A DNA stretch of 64,000 bases from Phycisphaerae bacterium (GTDB taxonomy: Bacteria; Planctomycetota; Phycisphaerae; Sedimentisphaerales; Anaerobacaceae): the NCBI GenBank assembly GCA_016782865.1, contig JADHXR010000016.1, forward strand, positions 1 to 64,000, written 5' to 3'. A model generated the notes under the pieces. The model worked only from the letters and a program-made list of their open reading frames with translations. It made no database searches and was not told the DNA's origin. A program made the position numbers and the translations under genes. Of this stretch, positions 40,855-48,872 are shown in pieces. How positions within the stretch are numbered: position 1 is the stretch's first letter; every line of letters starts with the position of its first letter.

Positions 40855-41067
40855 CCTCCGATTCCCCGCCGCTACATGTCAAGCCGGCGTACGAAAGCGA
40901 AAATGGAGTACCTTAAGTTGACACTTTCGGCAAAAATGGCTACCGATACCATTGCACAACTCCGATAGATCTGGTATGCTTTTGCGATTGCGATCTCCGG
41001 CTGCGCAGCCGGGCACGTTGAGTCGCGGATTTCTTTTGAAAATGAACTATGATAAGGAGAAAAGAGC
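40855..41067 (+). promoter_or_regulatory. Leader and candidate promoter of the DUF1080 gene
   Basis: TTGCAC (40952-40957), a 17-base spacer and TATGCT (40975-40980) form a moderate promoter. An isolated perfect TTGACA occurs at 40918-40923 without a good -10 box. AAGGAG precedes ATG 41068. Confidence 0.4.
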
Positions 41068-41751
41068 ATGAAACGAGTTGCACGCGGGCTATTAACATTT
41101 TGTGCTGTGGCGATATTTTTGTCGACGCTAACGGGCTGTCAGGGGCTTTGGGGACCGGTCAAGCCCAGAGCAAAGAAAATGCTCTTCAACGGCAAGGACT
41201 TTGCCGGCTGGAAACTCTTTATCCCCGACGAAAACATCGACGTTGACGACATCTGGTCCGTCACCGACGGGGTCGTACATTGCAAGGGAGTTCCCAATGG
41301 GTATATGCGGACCGAGGCTACGTATGCGAACTACCGCCTGCACCTCGAATGGCGCTGGCCGGAGAAGCCAACCAACAGCGGTGTGCTGCTGCATGCCAGC
41401 GGACCGGATCAGGTTTGGCCTCTGACCATCGAATGCCAGTTGAAGTCGGGAAGTGCCGGCGATTTTGTGCTTATAAACGGTCCCGGCATCACGGTAGACG
41501 GCGAGGACAAGCAGGACAAGGATAAGCAGTTTGTAAGTGTGAAGAAGAAAGAAGCGAGCAGCGAGAAGCCCGCGGGCCAGTGGAACGCGTACGACATTAG
41601 CTGCGAAGGTGGCACGATTCGCTGCCACGTCAACGGGGTCCTTCAGAACGAAGGCACAGCCGCGACGATTACTTCGGGCTGGATCTGCCTGCAGAGCGAA
41701 GGCAGCCCGATCGAGTTCCGTAACATTTACATTGAGCTGGCGAAAAAGTGA
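41068..41751 (+). CDS. DUF1080 (3-keto-disaccharide hydrolase-like) lipoprotein
   Basis: A 227-residue protein with AAGGAG upstream and a lipoprotein signal ending LSTLTGC (Cys23 or so). It has a concanavalin-like DUF1080 fold: MLFNGKDFAGWKLF, IWSVTDGVVHCKG, GYMRTEATYANYRLHLEWRW, NSGVLLHAS, PLTIECQLKSGSAGDFVL and IEFRNIYIEL. Some members cleave 3-keto-glycosides made by Gfo/Idh-type oxidoreductases, which makes it a plausible partner of the two Gfo/Idh proteins in this window. It is monocistronic and converges on the glycosidase gene with 4 bases between stops. Confidence 0.92.
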   Translation: MKRVARGLLTFCAVAIFLSTLTGCQGLWGPVKPRAKKMLFNGKDFAGWKLFIPDENIDVDDIWSVTDGVVHCKGVPNGYMRTEATYANYRLHLEWRWPEKPTNSGVLLHASGPDQVWPLTIECQLKSGSAGDFVLINGPGITVDGEDKQDKDKQFVSVKKKEASSEKPAGQWNAYDISCEGGTIRCHVNGVLQNEGTAATITSGWICLQSEGSPIEFRNIYIELAKK

Positions 41752-41755
41752 GAAT

Positions 41756-44700
41756 CTATTCGACGGTTTGCTTCAAAACGAAAGGTTTGAACAAGCCGTA
41801 GCCAATCGTATGATACTTGTCACCGGGCGGCGGACCTGATTGCGGCGCCCGGTGAAACATATTGGGCCAGGCGGCGCCGAGGTCCGTCCCCGCGTGATGT
41901 GGCCCGAGCATGTTCTTCAACGTACCGGTGACCACGACGCTGATCCTGTTGAGGCCGGGCACTATCACGTCGGTAACGTCGATCTCCCAGGGCCGATACG
42001 CGACAAAACCGGCCGATCGGCCGTTGACCAGAACCTCAGCCACACTTCCGTACCAGTCTTGTAGTTCAACTACGTACCGACCGGCGGGCCTGGCGACGAC
42101 GAAATTCCGCGAATACGCAACATCGGCCGCGTAGAACGGGTGCCCCTGCTTGTTCCATACGCCGAGGTTCAGTGTCGACACGCTTCCAGGCTCGACGGCA
42201 AAGCCCGTTTCGGTGGCCTTGAGGGCGAAGTCACCAAGCAGATAGGCCGGTTCAATCTCATGATATATGGTCATCGGCAAGGCCTTTATTGTCACGGTGT
42301 TCTCGCCGGACTTGGCCGCATTGGTAATGTCAATCTTGCCGAACGCCTTATCAAGCCACCATTGGCCCTTGACCGGTGAAACAGATTTGCCGTTGCAGGT
42401 GATCGAATACAGGTCGGGTCGCTCGATCGCAATGTACAGTGGGCGTGGGACTTCTTCGGTGATATTGAAACGATAAACCGCCTCGAAACCGCTTCGAGCC
42501 GGGAACGTCGTCTTGATCAGCTCATCGCCAAACTGAACGGCGCTGTCCCAGGGATTTCGTTCCATGCCGTTTTGGGCAAACGCAAACTGCGACGCCTGAT
42601 AGAAATAGATATTCTTCTTCGTCTCGCCGCCTGCCGTAACATCAACATAGTCCAGCGTGAGCACATTGTCCTGCCCACGACGTATGTCGAATACTCCCTG
42701 GGGTCGGATCGTGACAGTACTCTGCGACTTCGCGCGCGCCGGCTCGCGAGACTCCCGCGCCAAAAAGAGCAGCAAACTCCCGCAAGGCGGCAGCTCGAAT
42801 CTCACTCTTGTGCCCGTCGCATTTCTTATAGAGGGATATGCGGCTATCTCTCCTGTATCCGGATGCCACCGCTCGACGCCTCGCATGGATGTCTCTAAAC
42901 TGCCGGAAGATGCCGCCTCGATGCTCGTGTTGACCAGCAGCAGGAACTGACCATCCTCAAGCTCTCGCCTGTGATGAAACAGTATACCTTTGTCGTTCTC
43001 GTCGCGCCGGATTGCAAATCCATCCGCTGAACGGCCCATGAGTGTCCGGGCAACTTCTGTCGAATCGCCACGTTTCCAACCAGATCGCGCTGCTATATCC
43101 TGCGACCTCTTGGACAGTCTGCCGTCCACATAAGACGGGGGCTTGCCACAGCAAATCACTGTTCCACTTGATTTGACATAGCGTTCAAGCAGGTCCATCG
43201 TTGCCGAGTTGAGGTTTTCTGTCAAGGGCGTCAAGATCACGGTTTCATATTTGCGCTGACCGATTACAAACGACGGTCCATCAACTGAACCATGCCTGGC
43301 AATAATGTCCTCACAGCCAATGTCATATTCAACCTGCGCCCGCTCGAACGAGAGAGCAAGCTTCTGGAATTCTTCGCCGATCTTGTCGAGTTTCGCCCGA
43401 TGTTTCGGGTCGCCCTGATACATCCAGGCGGTGGTCGTCGGCTCGATCAGCAGCACACGATTGATCTGTTGACCCTGTGAGAGAACCGCCGAGAGCCGAG
43501 TGAAGTAATCGGCCATCACGTGATAGGCCTTCCACCACGGAGTGTGGTATGAAAATGACTGTGGATGGTCCCGCTTGCGTGCGCCTCGTATCGTTATGTA
43601 AGACAGATGCTCGTTGAGCGTATTGACACCGAGCACGTATAGCCAGTCTCCGATTCGCTTCATGTCCTCGAAACGCAGATCCCAGCCACCGGCGCCGTAG
43701 GCTTCGCAAAGGGTTCGTTTTCGACCGAGTTGATTGGCGACGCTGGAAAGCTCCTTGACCGCGCGAACGTTGCCGAACTGCGCATGCGTATCTTCCTTGT
43801 ACTGATTCATCAGCGTATCTATGGCGGGTCGCTGATGCCAGGCATACATGGCCATGTTGTCGGGAGATGACAGGCAGTTGGGCCACTCGTGCTCCCAGTA
43901 ATGGCCGGTGAATTCGAGTCCGTTCCGCTGGCAATAATTGTAGTACGGCTTGCCCCAGCGGTCTATGAATGCTTCGAGCAGAACCTGCAGGTAGTTGTGT
44001 CGAACGCGCTTGTAGTCACCCAACGGACGCACAAGGCTCGGCAGATGATCCACTAAACTGTATCCCCACTTCTTCTCGAACAACTCGGGAAGGTCGGGCG
44101 TCCAGGGATGTCCTCCCGCCGGTCGAAGATGGGGCTCGTCGGTAAATACCCCCGGCACGCGTTTGCCGAACTCGTCGCCGATCTGGCGGCGATACGGCTC
44201 CATCGTGACAGCCAGGAACTTCTCCGTCACGCCGGGATAGAGAATGTCCACATAGGACTTGCCCCCGAACCAGGGCGAGTTGCTCGCCCGCCTTATCGAA
44301 ACAGTCAAATACCCCCCGCTGGGAAAATCCTTGCCCGCTTTGACCTGGTCCGTGATGTTCTCGTAGCCGTCATCGCCCAGACGGAAAACCGCGAGCGTGT
44401 CGTCGCCGAACTTGCCCGTAGACTTTTCTTCGCGAAACGCCAGACCTCTACCGCGAGACTCCGGCATCGCATCGGGGACAAGCCCCCCGGCAAACCCCGA
44501 AGGATATGAATTCTCGTCATAAATCCAAACGTTCATATCGAGCTTCTCGGCTTCTTTCAACGCGACCTTCCAGAGCCTGAACCAGTCACTGGACAGGTAC
44601 GGGGTCATCAGTCCCGGTCGAGGATGAACGAAGACCTGCCTGACCTTCTGGGCGGCCAGATCCCGCATCGTATCGACAATCTGCTGCTCGGTGAGCATGT

Positions 44701-44851
44701 CATTCCAGACCCAGAGAGGCCCGCTGCTGTATTCTCTCGGCGGATCGGCAAACAAGGCCCTGACCTCACTCGAATCGGTGGCTTCGGCGACGCTCAATGA
44801 AATCAAGACGCACGCGCATGTGCACAAGAGGTTTGAAATAACAGGTCTCAT
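41756..44851 (-). CDS. Large secreted GH106-like glycosidase (putative alpha-L-rhamnosidase)
   Basis: A 1031-residue protein with AAAGGGA before ATG 44851 and a signal peptide (LCTCACVLISLSVAEA). The start of the mature protein (SGPLWVWNDMLTEQQIVDTM, VFVHPRPGLM, MNVWIYDENSYPSGFAGG) closely resembles GH106/alpha-rhamnosidase-like proteins. The barrel continues with VFTDEPHL, ELSSVANQLGRKRTLCEAYGAGGWD and HLSYITIRGARKRDHPQSFSYH. C-terminal beta domains follow (about 700-1030), including a jelly-roll with WYGSVAEVLVNGRSAGFVAYRPWEIDVT. It should remove terminal rhamnose or similar sugars from plant or algal polysaccharides. The family assignment is by pattern recognition and the substrate is inferred. 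Confidence 0.85.
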   Translation of the reverse strand: MRPVISNLLCTCACVLISLSVAEATDSSEVRALFADPPREYSSGPLWVWNDMLTEQQIVDTMRDLAAQKVRQVFVHPRPGLMTPYLSSDWFRLWKVALKEAEKLDMNVWIYDENSYPSGFAGGLVPDAMPESRGRGLAFREEKSTGKFGDDTLAVFRLGDDGYENITDQVKAGKDFPSGGYLTVSIRRASNSPWFGGKSYVDILYPGVTEKFLAVTMEPYRRQIGDEFGKRVPGVFTDEPHLRPAGGHPWTPDLPELFEKKWGYSLVDHLPSLVRPLGDYKRVRHNYLQVLLEAFIDRWGKPYYNYCQRNGLEFTGHYWEHEWPNCLSSPDNMAMYAWHQRPAIDTLMNQYKEDTHAQFGNVRAVKELSSVANQLGRKRTLCEAYGAGGWDLRFEDMKRIGDWLYVLGVNTLNEHLSYITIRGARKRDHPQSFSYHTPWWKAYHVMADYFTRLSAVLSQGQQINRVLLIEPTTTAWMYQGDPKHRAKLDKIGEEFQKLALSFERAQVEYDIGCEDIIARHGSVDGPSFVIGQRKYETVILTPLTENLNSATMDLLERYVKSSGTVICCGKPPSYVDGRLSKRSQDIAARSGWKRGDSTEVARTLMGRSADGFAIRRDENDKGILFHHRRELEDGQFLLLVNTSIEAASSGSLETSMRGVERWHPDTGEIAAYPSIRNATGTRVRFELPPCGSLLLFLARESREPARAKSQSTVTIRPQGVFDIRRGQDNVLTLDYVDVTAGGETKKNIYFYQASQFAFAQNGMERNPWDSAVQFGDELIKTTFPARSGFEAVYRFNITEEVPRPLYIAIERPDLYSITCNGKSVSPVKGQWWLDKAFGKIDITNAAKSGENTVTIKALPMTIYHEIEPAYLLGDFALKATETGFAVEPGSVSTLNLGVWNKQGHPFYAADVAYSRNFVVARPAGRYVVELQDWYGSVAEVLVNGRSAGFVAYRPWEIDVTDVIVPGLNRISVVVTGTLKNMLGPHHAGTDLGAAWPNMFHRAPQSGPPPGDKYHTIGYGLFKPFVLKQTVE

Positions 44852-44907
44852 GATGTCCCTTTCGTTAATAGCCTATGGAGTCCATAATCGCTACCCTTCA
44901 ACCGGAA

Positions 44908-44936
44908 ATAATAGCCGGTCAGTAACGGTACGGCAA
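44908..44936 (-). promoter_or_regulatory. Promoter of the GH106-like gene
   Basis: On the minus strand TTGCCG (44936-44931), a 17-base spacer and TATTAT (44913-44908). The leader to ATG 44851 is about 50 bases. Confidence 0.55.
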
Positions 44937-45040
44937 GAAGACTTTCCGCCCCCTCGATTTTTGCATGGCCGGCGAGCACGTCATGGACTATACTAATCGA
45001 GCAACGCCAAGCCGAGACAAAAAAGAAAGGAGCATCTGCT

Positions 45041-46054
45041 ATGAACAAATCAAGCGTAACGGTTATTTTCTTTTGTATTTGTATTTTGTGCCCTGGGCAA
45101 TCGGCGTCCGCTCAGGAAAGAGACGCAATTTCCGCAATACCGAGGGTGGATGTGCATTCCCACGTGGGCAGCGTCGAGCAGATGGGACATTATGTGAAAG
45201 TCGCTGAAGTTCTCAAGGATCAACACGGCATAAACCTTGCAGCTTGGATCGACCTTAATTTCATGAGACAACCCGATGGCACGGAACTTCAATACCTCAA
45301 TGCGGCAGCCAACCGCTTCAAAGGCAGGTTCTTGCCCTGCATAAATGACTTCAAGATATCGGATGGATTGCGGTTTTCGCCCGACGAGCTCGTCAAATGG
45401 CAAGAAAAGGGAATCGTAGGATATAAGATCTGGGTCGGAGTTTCCCCCCTGATCGACGTGCCGGCGAATGACGCCACTTTCACAAAGATGGAAGAGATCG
45501 GAATGATCGGCGCATCGATTCATATATCGCAGCCTTACCCGACGAAATGGTGCGAGGATCCGGTGAAGTTCTGGCAGGCCCACAACGCATGGGAAAGAGT
45601 CCTCGACAGGCATCCCAAATTGAAGGTGGTCAACGCCCATATGCTCGACCATTTCAATTCTAACGAGCAATTGGACTACTTGATGTATGTGCTGAAAACA
45701 TATCCGAACGTTCACGTCGACCTCGGAGCAAGATTTCAACAGTTTAACCGCATGGACAGAGACAAGCTCAGGAAGTTCATGATTGAATATGCCGACCGGA
45801 TTCTCTTCGGAACGGATATCGGCGGCCAGCCGCGCGAGGGCAGGTATGAGGAAGTCGCCGAAAGTTACCGCCGAGCCTTCCAGTTGCTGGAAACCGATCG
45901 TGTGATCAAGGGCGGTTTCTTCGGCGGCACAGATACCAGGGGCCTGGCTCTTCCCATTGACGTTCTGGAGAAAATCTATTATCGAAATGCCGCCAGACTG
46001 TATCCTCGTGTAAAGGATGTACTGAGAGATTTGGGCTACATCAAGAACGATTGA
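45041..46054 (+). CDS. Exported amidohydrolase-family (TIM-barrel metal hydrolase) protein
   Basis: A 337-residue protein with AAAGGAG before ATG 45041 and a signal peptide (VTVIFFCICILCPGQSASA). Its amidohydrolase-2 features are RVDVHSHVG (His39 and His41, first metal ligands), KVVNAHMLD, YPNVHVDLGAR and ILFGTDIGG with the late Asp. Members hydrolyse lactones or decarboxylate, and many act on sugar lactones or aromatic acids. A secreted lactonase acting after an oxidoreductase would fit this region but is inference. It is 48 bases before metF and may share its transcript. Confidence 0.88.
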   Translation: MNKSSVTVIFFCICILCPGQSASAQERDAISAIPRVDVHSHVGSVEQMGHYVKVAEVLKDQHGINLAAWIDLNFMRQPDGTELQYLNAAANRFKGRFLPCINDFKISDGLRFSPDELVKWQEKGIVGYKIWVGVSPLIDVPANDATFTKMEEIGMIGASIHISQPYPTKWCEDPVKFWQAHNAWERVLDRHPKLKVVNAHMLDHFNSNEQLDYLMYVLKTYPNVHVDLGARFQQFNRMDRDKLRKFMIEYADRILFGTDIGGQPREGRYEEVAESYRRAFQLLETDRVIKGGFFGGTDTRGLALPIDVLEKIYYRNAARLYPRVKDVLRDLGYIKND

Positions 46055-46102
46055 ACATAGTGTGTCAGGCAGCCAACTGTTCGTGTAAAAGGAGACAGTC
46101 CC

Positions 46103-46984
46103 ATGAAAGTGACAGATCTTTGGAGTGCGGCGCAGAAGCCGACAGTTTCTTTTGAATTATTCCCTCCCAGGTCGCCAAAGGGCGCTGAGAAACTTGAGAA
46201 GGCTATCGATGCCTTAGCCGATTTGAGGCCTGACTTTGTCTCGGTCACCTTCGGTGCCGGCGGCTCCACACGTGAAGGCTCACGTCAGCTCGTCGAAAAA
46301 CTCAAGAAAGAGAAGATGCTGGAGGTAGTGGCCTATTTTGCCGGCTACGGATTGGGCCCGGAGGACATCACGGCTGTTCTGGACAGCTACCAAACGTTGC
46401 CGATAGAGAACGTCCTGGTCGTACGAGGTGATGTGCCGAAGGAATTGGAGGACTTCAAGCCTCATCCTCGGAGTTTTGCCCACGCCTCAGATCTTATTGA
46501 ATTCATCCGGCCTCGATATCCCTTTTGTCTGGGGACAGCCGGTTACCCCGAAGGACATATCGATTGTGAAAGTAAGGACAAGGACCTCGAGTATCTGAGG
46601 CTCAAAGTCGAAAATGGGGCCGAGTACATCATCAGCAACTATTTCTATGACAACAGATACTTCTTCGATTTTGTGCAGCGTTGTAGAGCACTGGGCATAG
46701 GCGTCCCTATACTGGCAGGTGTAATGCCTATATACAGCGTCAAGATGATGAAGATGTTGGCCGGCATGTGTGGGGCAACGATCACCGACGAGGTACGTAA
46801 CGGCATAGCCTCGCTGCCCCAAGATGATAAGGAATCGCTTGTCAATTTCGGCATCGAGTTTGCGGCAAGCCAATGCACCGAATTGCTCAGAGCGGGGGTC
46901 GCGGGACTGCATTTTTATACTATGGATCTGAGTGAATCCACAGTCGGCATTGTCAATCGTCTAAGAGATGACGGACTGTTGTGA
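46103..46984 (+). CDS. metF: Methylenetetrahydrofolate reductase
   Basis: A 293-residue cytoplasmic flavoenzyme that reduces 5,10-methylene-tetrahydrofolate to 5-methyl-tetrahydrofolate for methionine synthesis. AAAAGGAG precedes ATG 46103. Clear family motifs are VSFELFPPRSPKGAEKL with the catalytic Glu (E18), FVSVTFGAGGSTREGS, VLVVRGDVPKE, GTAGYPEGH, ISNYFYDNRYFFDFV, PILAGVMPIYS and AGVAGLHFYTMD. The length is the normal bacterial one. It is the only core-metabolism gene in the window and is flanked by exported proteins. Its stop lies 19 bases before the next start. Confidence 0.97.
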   Translation: MKVTDLWSAAQKPTVSFELFPPRSPKGAEKLEKAIDALADLRPDFVSVTFGAGGSTREGSRQLVEKLKKEKMLEVVAYFAGYGLGPEDITAVLDSYQTLPIENVLVVRGDVPKELEDFKPHPRSFAHASDLIEFIRPRYPFCLGTAGYPEGHIDCESKDKDLEYLRLKVENGAEYIISNYFYDNRYFFDFVQRCRALGIGVPILAGVMPIYSVKMMKMLAGMCGATITDEVRNGIASLPQDDKESLVNFGIEFAASQCTELLRAGVAGLHFYTMDLSESTVGIVNRLRDDGLL

Positions 46985-47003
46985 TTTCTTTGAAGGGACA
47001 ACC

Positions 47004-48860
47004 ATGACAGCACAGAAAACGTCCTTCGTCATGTCCCTCGTATTGATGCTGGGTATGATCGGCAGCGTCACTTCGGGGCGACAGAAGTATCTTGAGGCAT
47101 CCAAAGATCTTCGTTTCGCCTCCTACGCCACGTCGCGCCAGGCCGAGCAGCTTGCCACTGATGAGGCGGTACGCGCGCGAGCCTTGAAGACCATTGAGCG
47201 CATGGGCATCACGAAAATCTACATCGAGGTCTACCGCGGCGGCCACACGGTCGCACGCGAACACCTCATCTTCGTGCGTGACTGGCTCCGGAGCAAGGCC
47301 ATAGATGTGGTCGGCGGCATCGCAACGGTGCCCGGCGGTAATTTCGGAGTGCGCCAGGAAGGTCCGCTCGGCTGGTTCAACTGGCAAAACGAAAAGACCC
47401 AACGCGATCTCGAAAAGGTGGTCCGGACGGCTGCCGGCATCTTCGATACGTTTATCGTCGACGACTTCCTCTGCACGGGCGATGTGAGCGCCGAATCCAG
47501 AGTCGCCAAAGGCGACCGGTCCTGGGGCGAATACCGCCGGGCCTTGCTCACAGAACTGGCGCATTCGGTCTTCGTCGGTCCGGCGAAAGATGTCAATCCC
47601 CACATAACCATGATAGTAAAATACCCCCAATGGTACGACCGGTTTCACCTCTTCGGTTATGACACCCGGACGCTCCCTGAGATTTTCGATAAGGTTTGGG
47701 TCGGCACCGAGACGCGAGGTCGCAACACGCAGCGATTCGGCTTCGTTCAGCCTTACGAAGGATTCGTCAACTACCGCTGGCTCGCCGGCATCGCGGGCGA
47801 GAAGATCGGCGGCGCATGGTTCGACCACGGTGATTGCGCAGAGTATGACTTCCTCGACCAGGCCTACACCAGCGTCTTAGCCGGGGCAGCGGAGCTGGTC
47901 TTCTTCAACTTCGCTAATGTGATGGCAGGCCACCCCGATCACGAAAAAGTTATTGCCGAATCCGACCGGCTTACCGACCTGGCCGCCTTTGTGCGCGAAC
48001 ATCCCGTCATCGGCGTCCCCGCCTACAAACCGCCGAACAGCAATCCCGCAGGCGACATGTACATAATGGATTTTCTCGGCATGTTGGGAATCCCCATCAT
48101 ACCGGTGCACACGTTTCCCGAGGAGGCCCCGGTCATATTCCTGCCCGCCCAGGCGGCTGCCGATCCGGACCTGATCGACCATATTGAAAGGGCCCGTGCG
48201 AGAGGCGTGCACCTTATACTCACCACAAGCCTAATAATCGCATCCAGTGAAGGCGATGAACTTGCCCGGATGGCGGGCGTCAAGGCGGATCTGCGATCAG
48301 AGCCAATTCGTGCTCAACTGGCACAAGAGTCCAGCAGCAAGGATGTGACTGTTGACATAGAGTCGCCTATCGAGTGTCAAGCCGAACGCGGCAACATCGT
48401 GTGTACGTCAGGCAATAGACAATACGTTTTTCTCAAAGTAAGCGACTCGCCGCAAGGTCGCGTCGTGTTGCTCAACACACACACCTACAGCCAGGCCGAC
48501 TTCGACGCCGTAGGCGAGGTCCTGCTCTGCCCCCGGCGGTTGGGTCTGCTTGAGATGCAAGAACCAGCTCTCTCGATTCTTCGTGATGCATTCGGCGGCG
48601 CAGCGTTTGACGGTCCCGGCTGCGTTACATATCACCCATTCGGCTCTTTCGCATCGGGCAATTGCGTCATCCAAAACTTCAATGACGAAGCTGTCGACGT
48701 CACCCTGACCGTCGCGATTCAAGAAGGCAAACCAAGTCAATTCGTGGAGGCATTTTCTGGAAAGCCTATTGCCGTTCGGTCCGCCAGGCCTGAGAACAAC
48801 ATCGCCCTGGACCTGCCCATTCGGCCAAGAGGCCGCGTTTGGGTTCGACGTGCTGATTGA
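47004..48860 (+). CDS. Exported protein of unknown function, TIM-barrel plus amidotransferase-like layout
   Basis: A 618-residue protein. ATG 47004 has AAGGGA upstream and opens a signal peptide (FVMSLVLMLGMIGSVTSG); an upstream ATG lies inside metF. Residues about 35-330 look like a TIM-barrel glycoside hydrolase-type domain (MGITKIYIEVYRGG, IDVVGGIATVPGGNFG, FDTFIVDDFLCTGD, GAWFDHGDC with acidic candidate residues). Residues about 345-430 resemble a ThuA/amidotransferase-like fold (PIIPVHTFPEEAPVIFLPA, GVHLILTTSLI), as in beta-galactosidase trimerisation domains. A beta C-terminus follows. I do not recognise the family. A secreted glycosidase is the best guess. It converges on the propeller-methyltransferase gene, 12 bases between stops. 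Confidence 0.8.
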   Translation: MTAQKTSFVMSLVLMLGMIGSVTSGRQKYLEASKDLRFASYATSRQAEQLATDEAVRARALKTIERMGITKIYIEVYRGGHTVAREHLIFVRDWLRSKAIDVVGGIATVPGGNFGVRQEGPLGWFNWQNEKTQRDLEKVVRTAAGIFDTFIVDDFLCTGDVSAESRVAKGDRSWGEYRRALLTELAHSVFVGPAKDVNPHITMIVKYPQWYDRFHLFGYDTRTLPEIFDKVWVGTETRGRNTQRFGFVQPYEGFVNYRWLAGIAGEKIGGAWFDHGDCAEYDFLDQAYTSVLAGAAELVFFNFANVMAGHPDHEKVIAESDRLTDLAAFVREHPVIGVPAYKPPNSNPAGDMYIMDFLGMLGIPIIPVHTFPEEAPVIFLPAQAAADPDLIDHIERARARGVHLILTTSLIIASSEGDELARMAGVKADLRSEPIRAQLAQESSSKDVTVDIESPIECQAERGNIVCTSGNRQYVFLKVSDSPQGRVVLLNTHTYSQADFDAVGEVLLCPRRLGLLEMQEPALSILRDAFGGAAFDGPGCVTYHPFGSFASGNCVIQNFNDEAVDVTLTVAIQEGKPSQFVEAFSGKPIAVRSARPENNIALDLPIRPRGRVWVRRAD

Positions 48861-48872
48861 GAAAGAGATTGA

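Noticed and set aside
44961-44994. TATACT box before the amidohydrolase gene as a promoter
   Set aside because: The -10 box is good, but the only TTGCAT -35-like box is 22 bases away, too far for a normal promoter.
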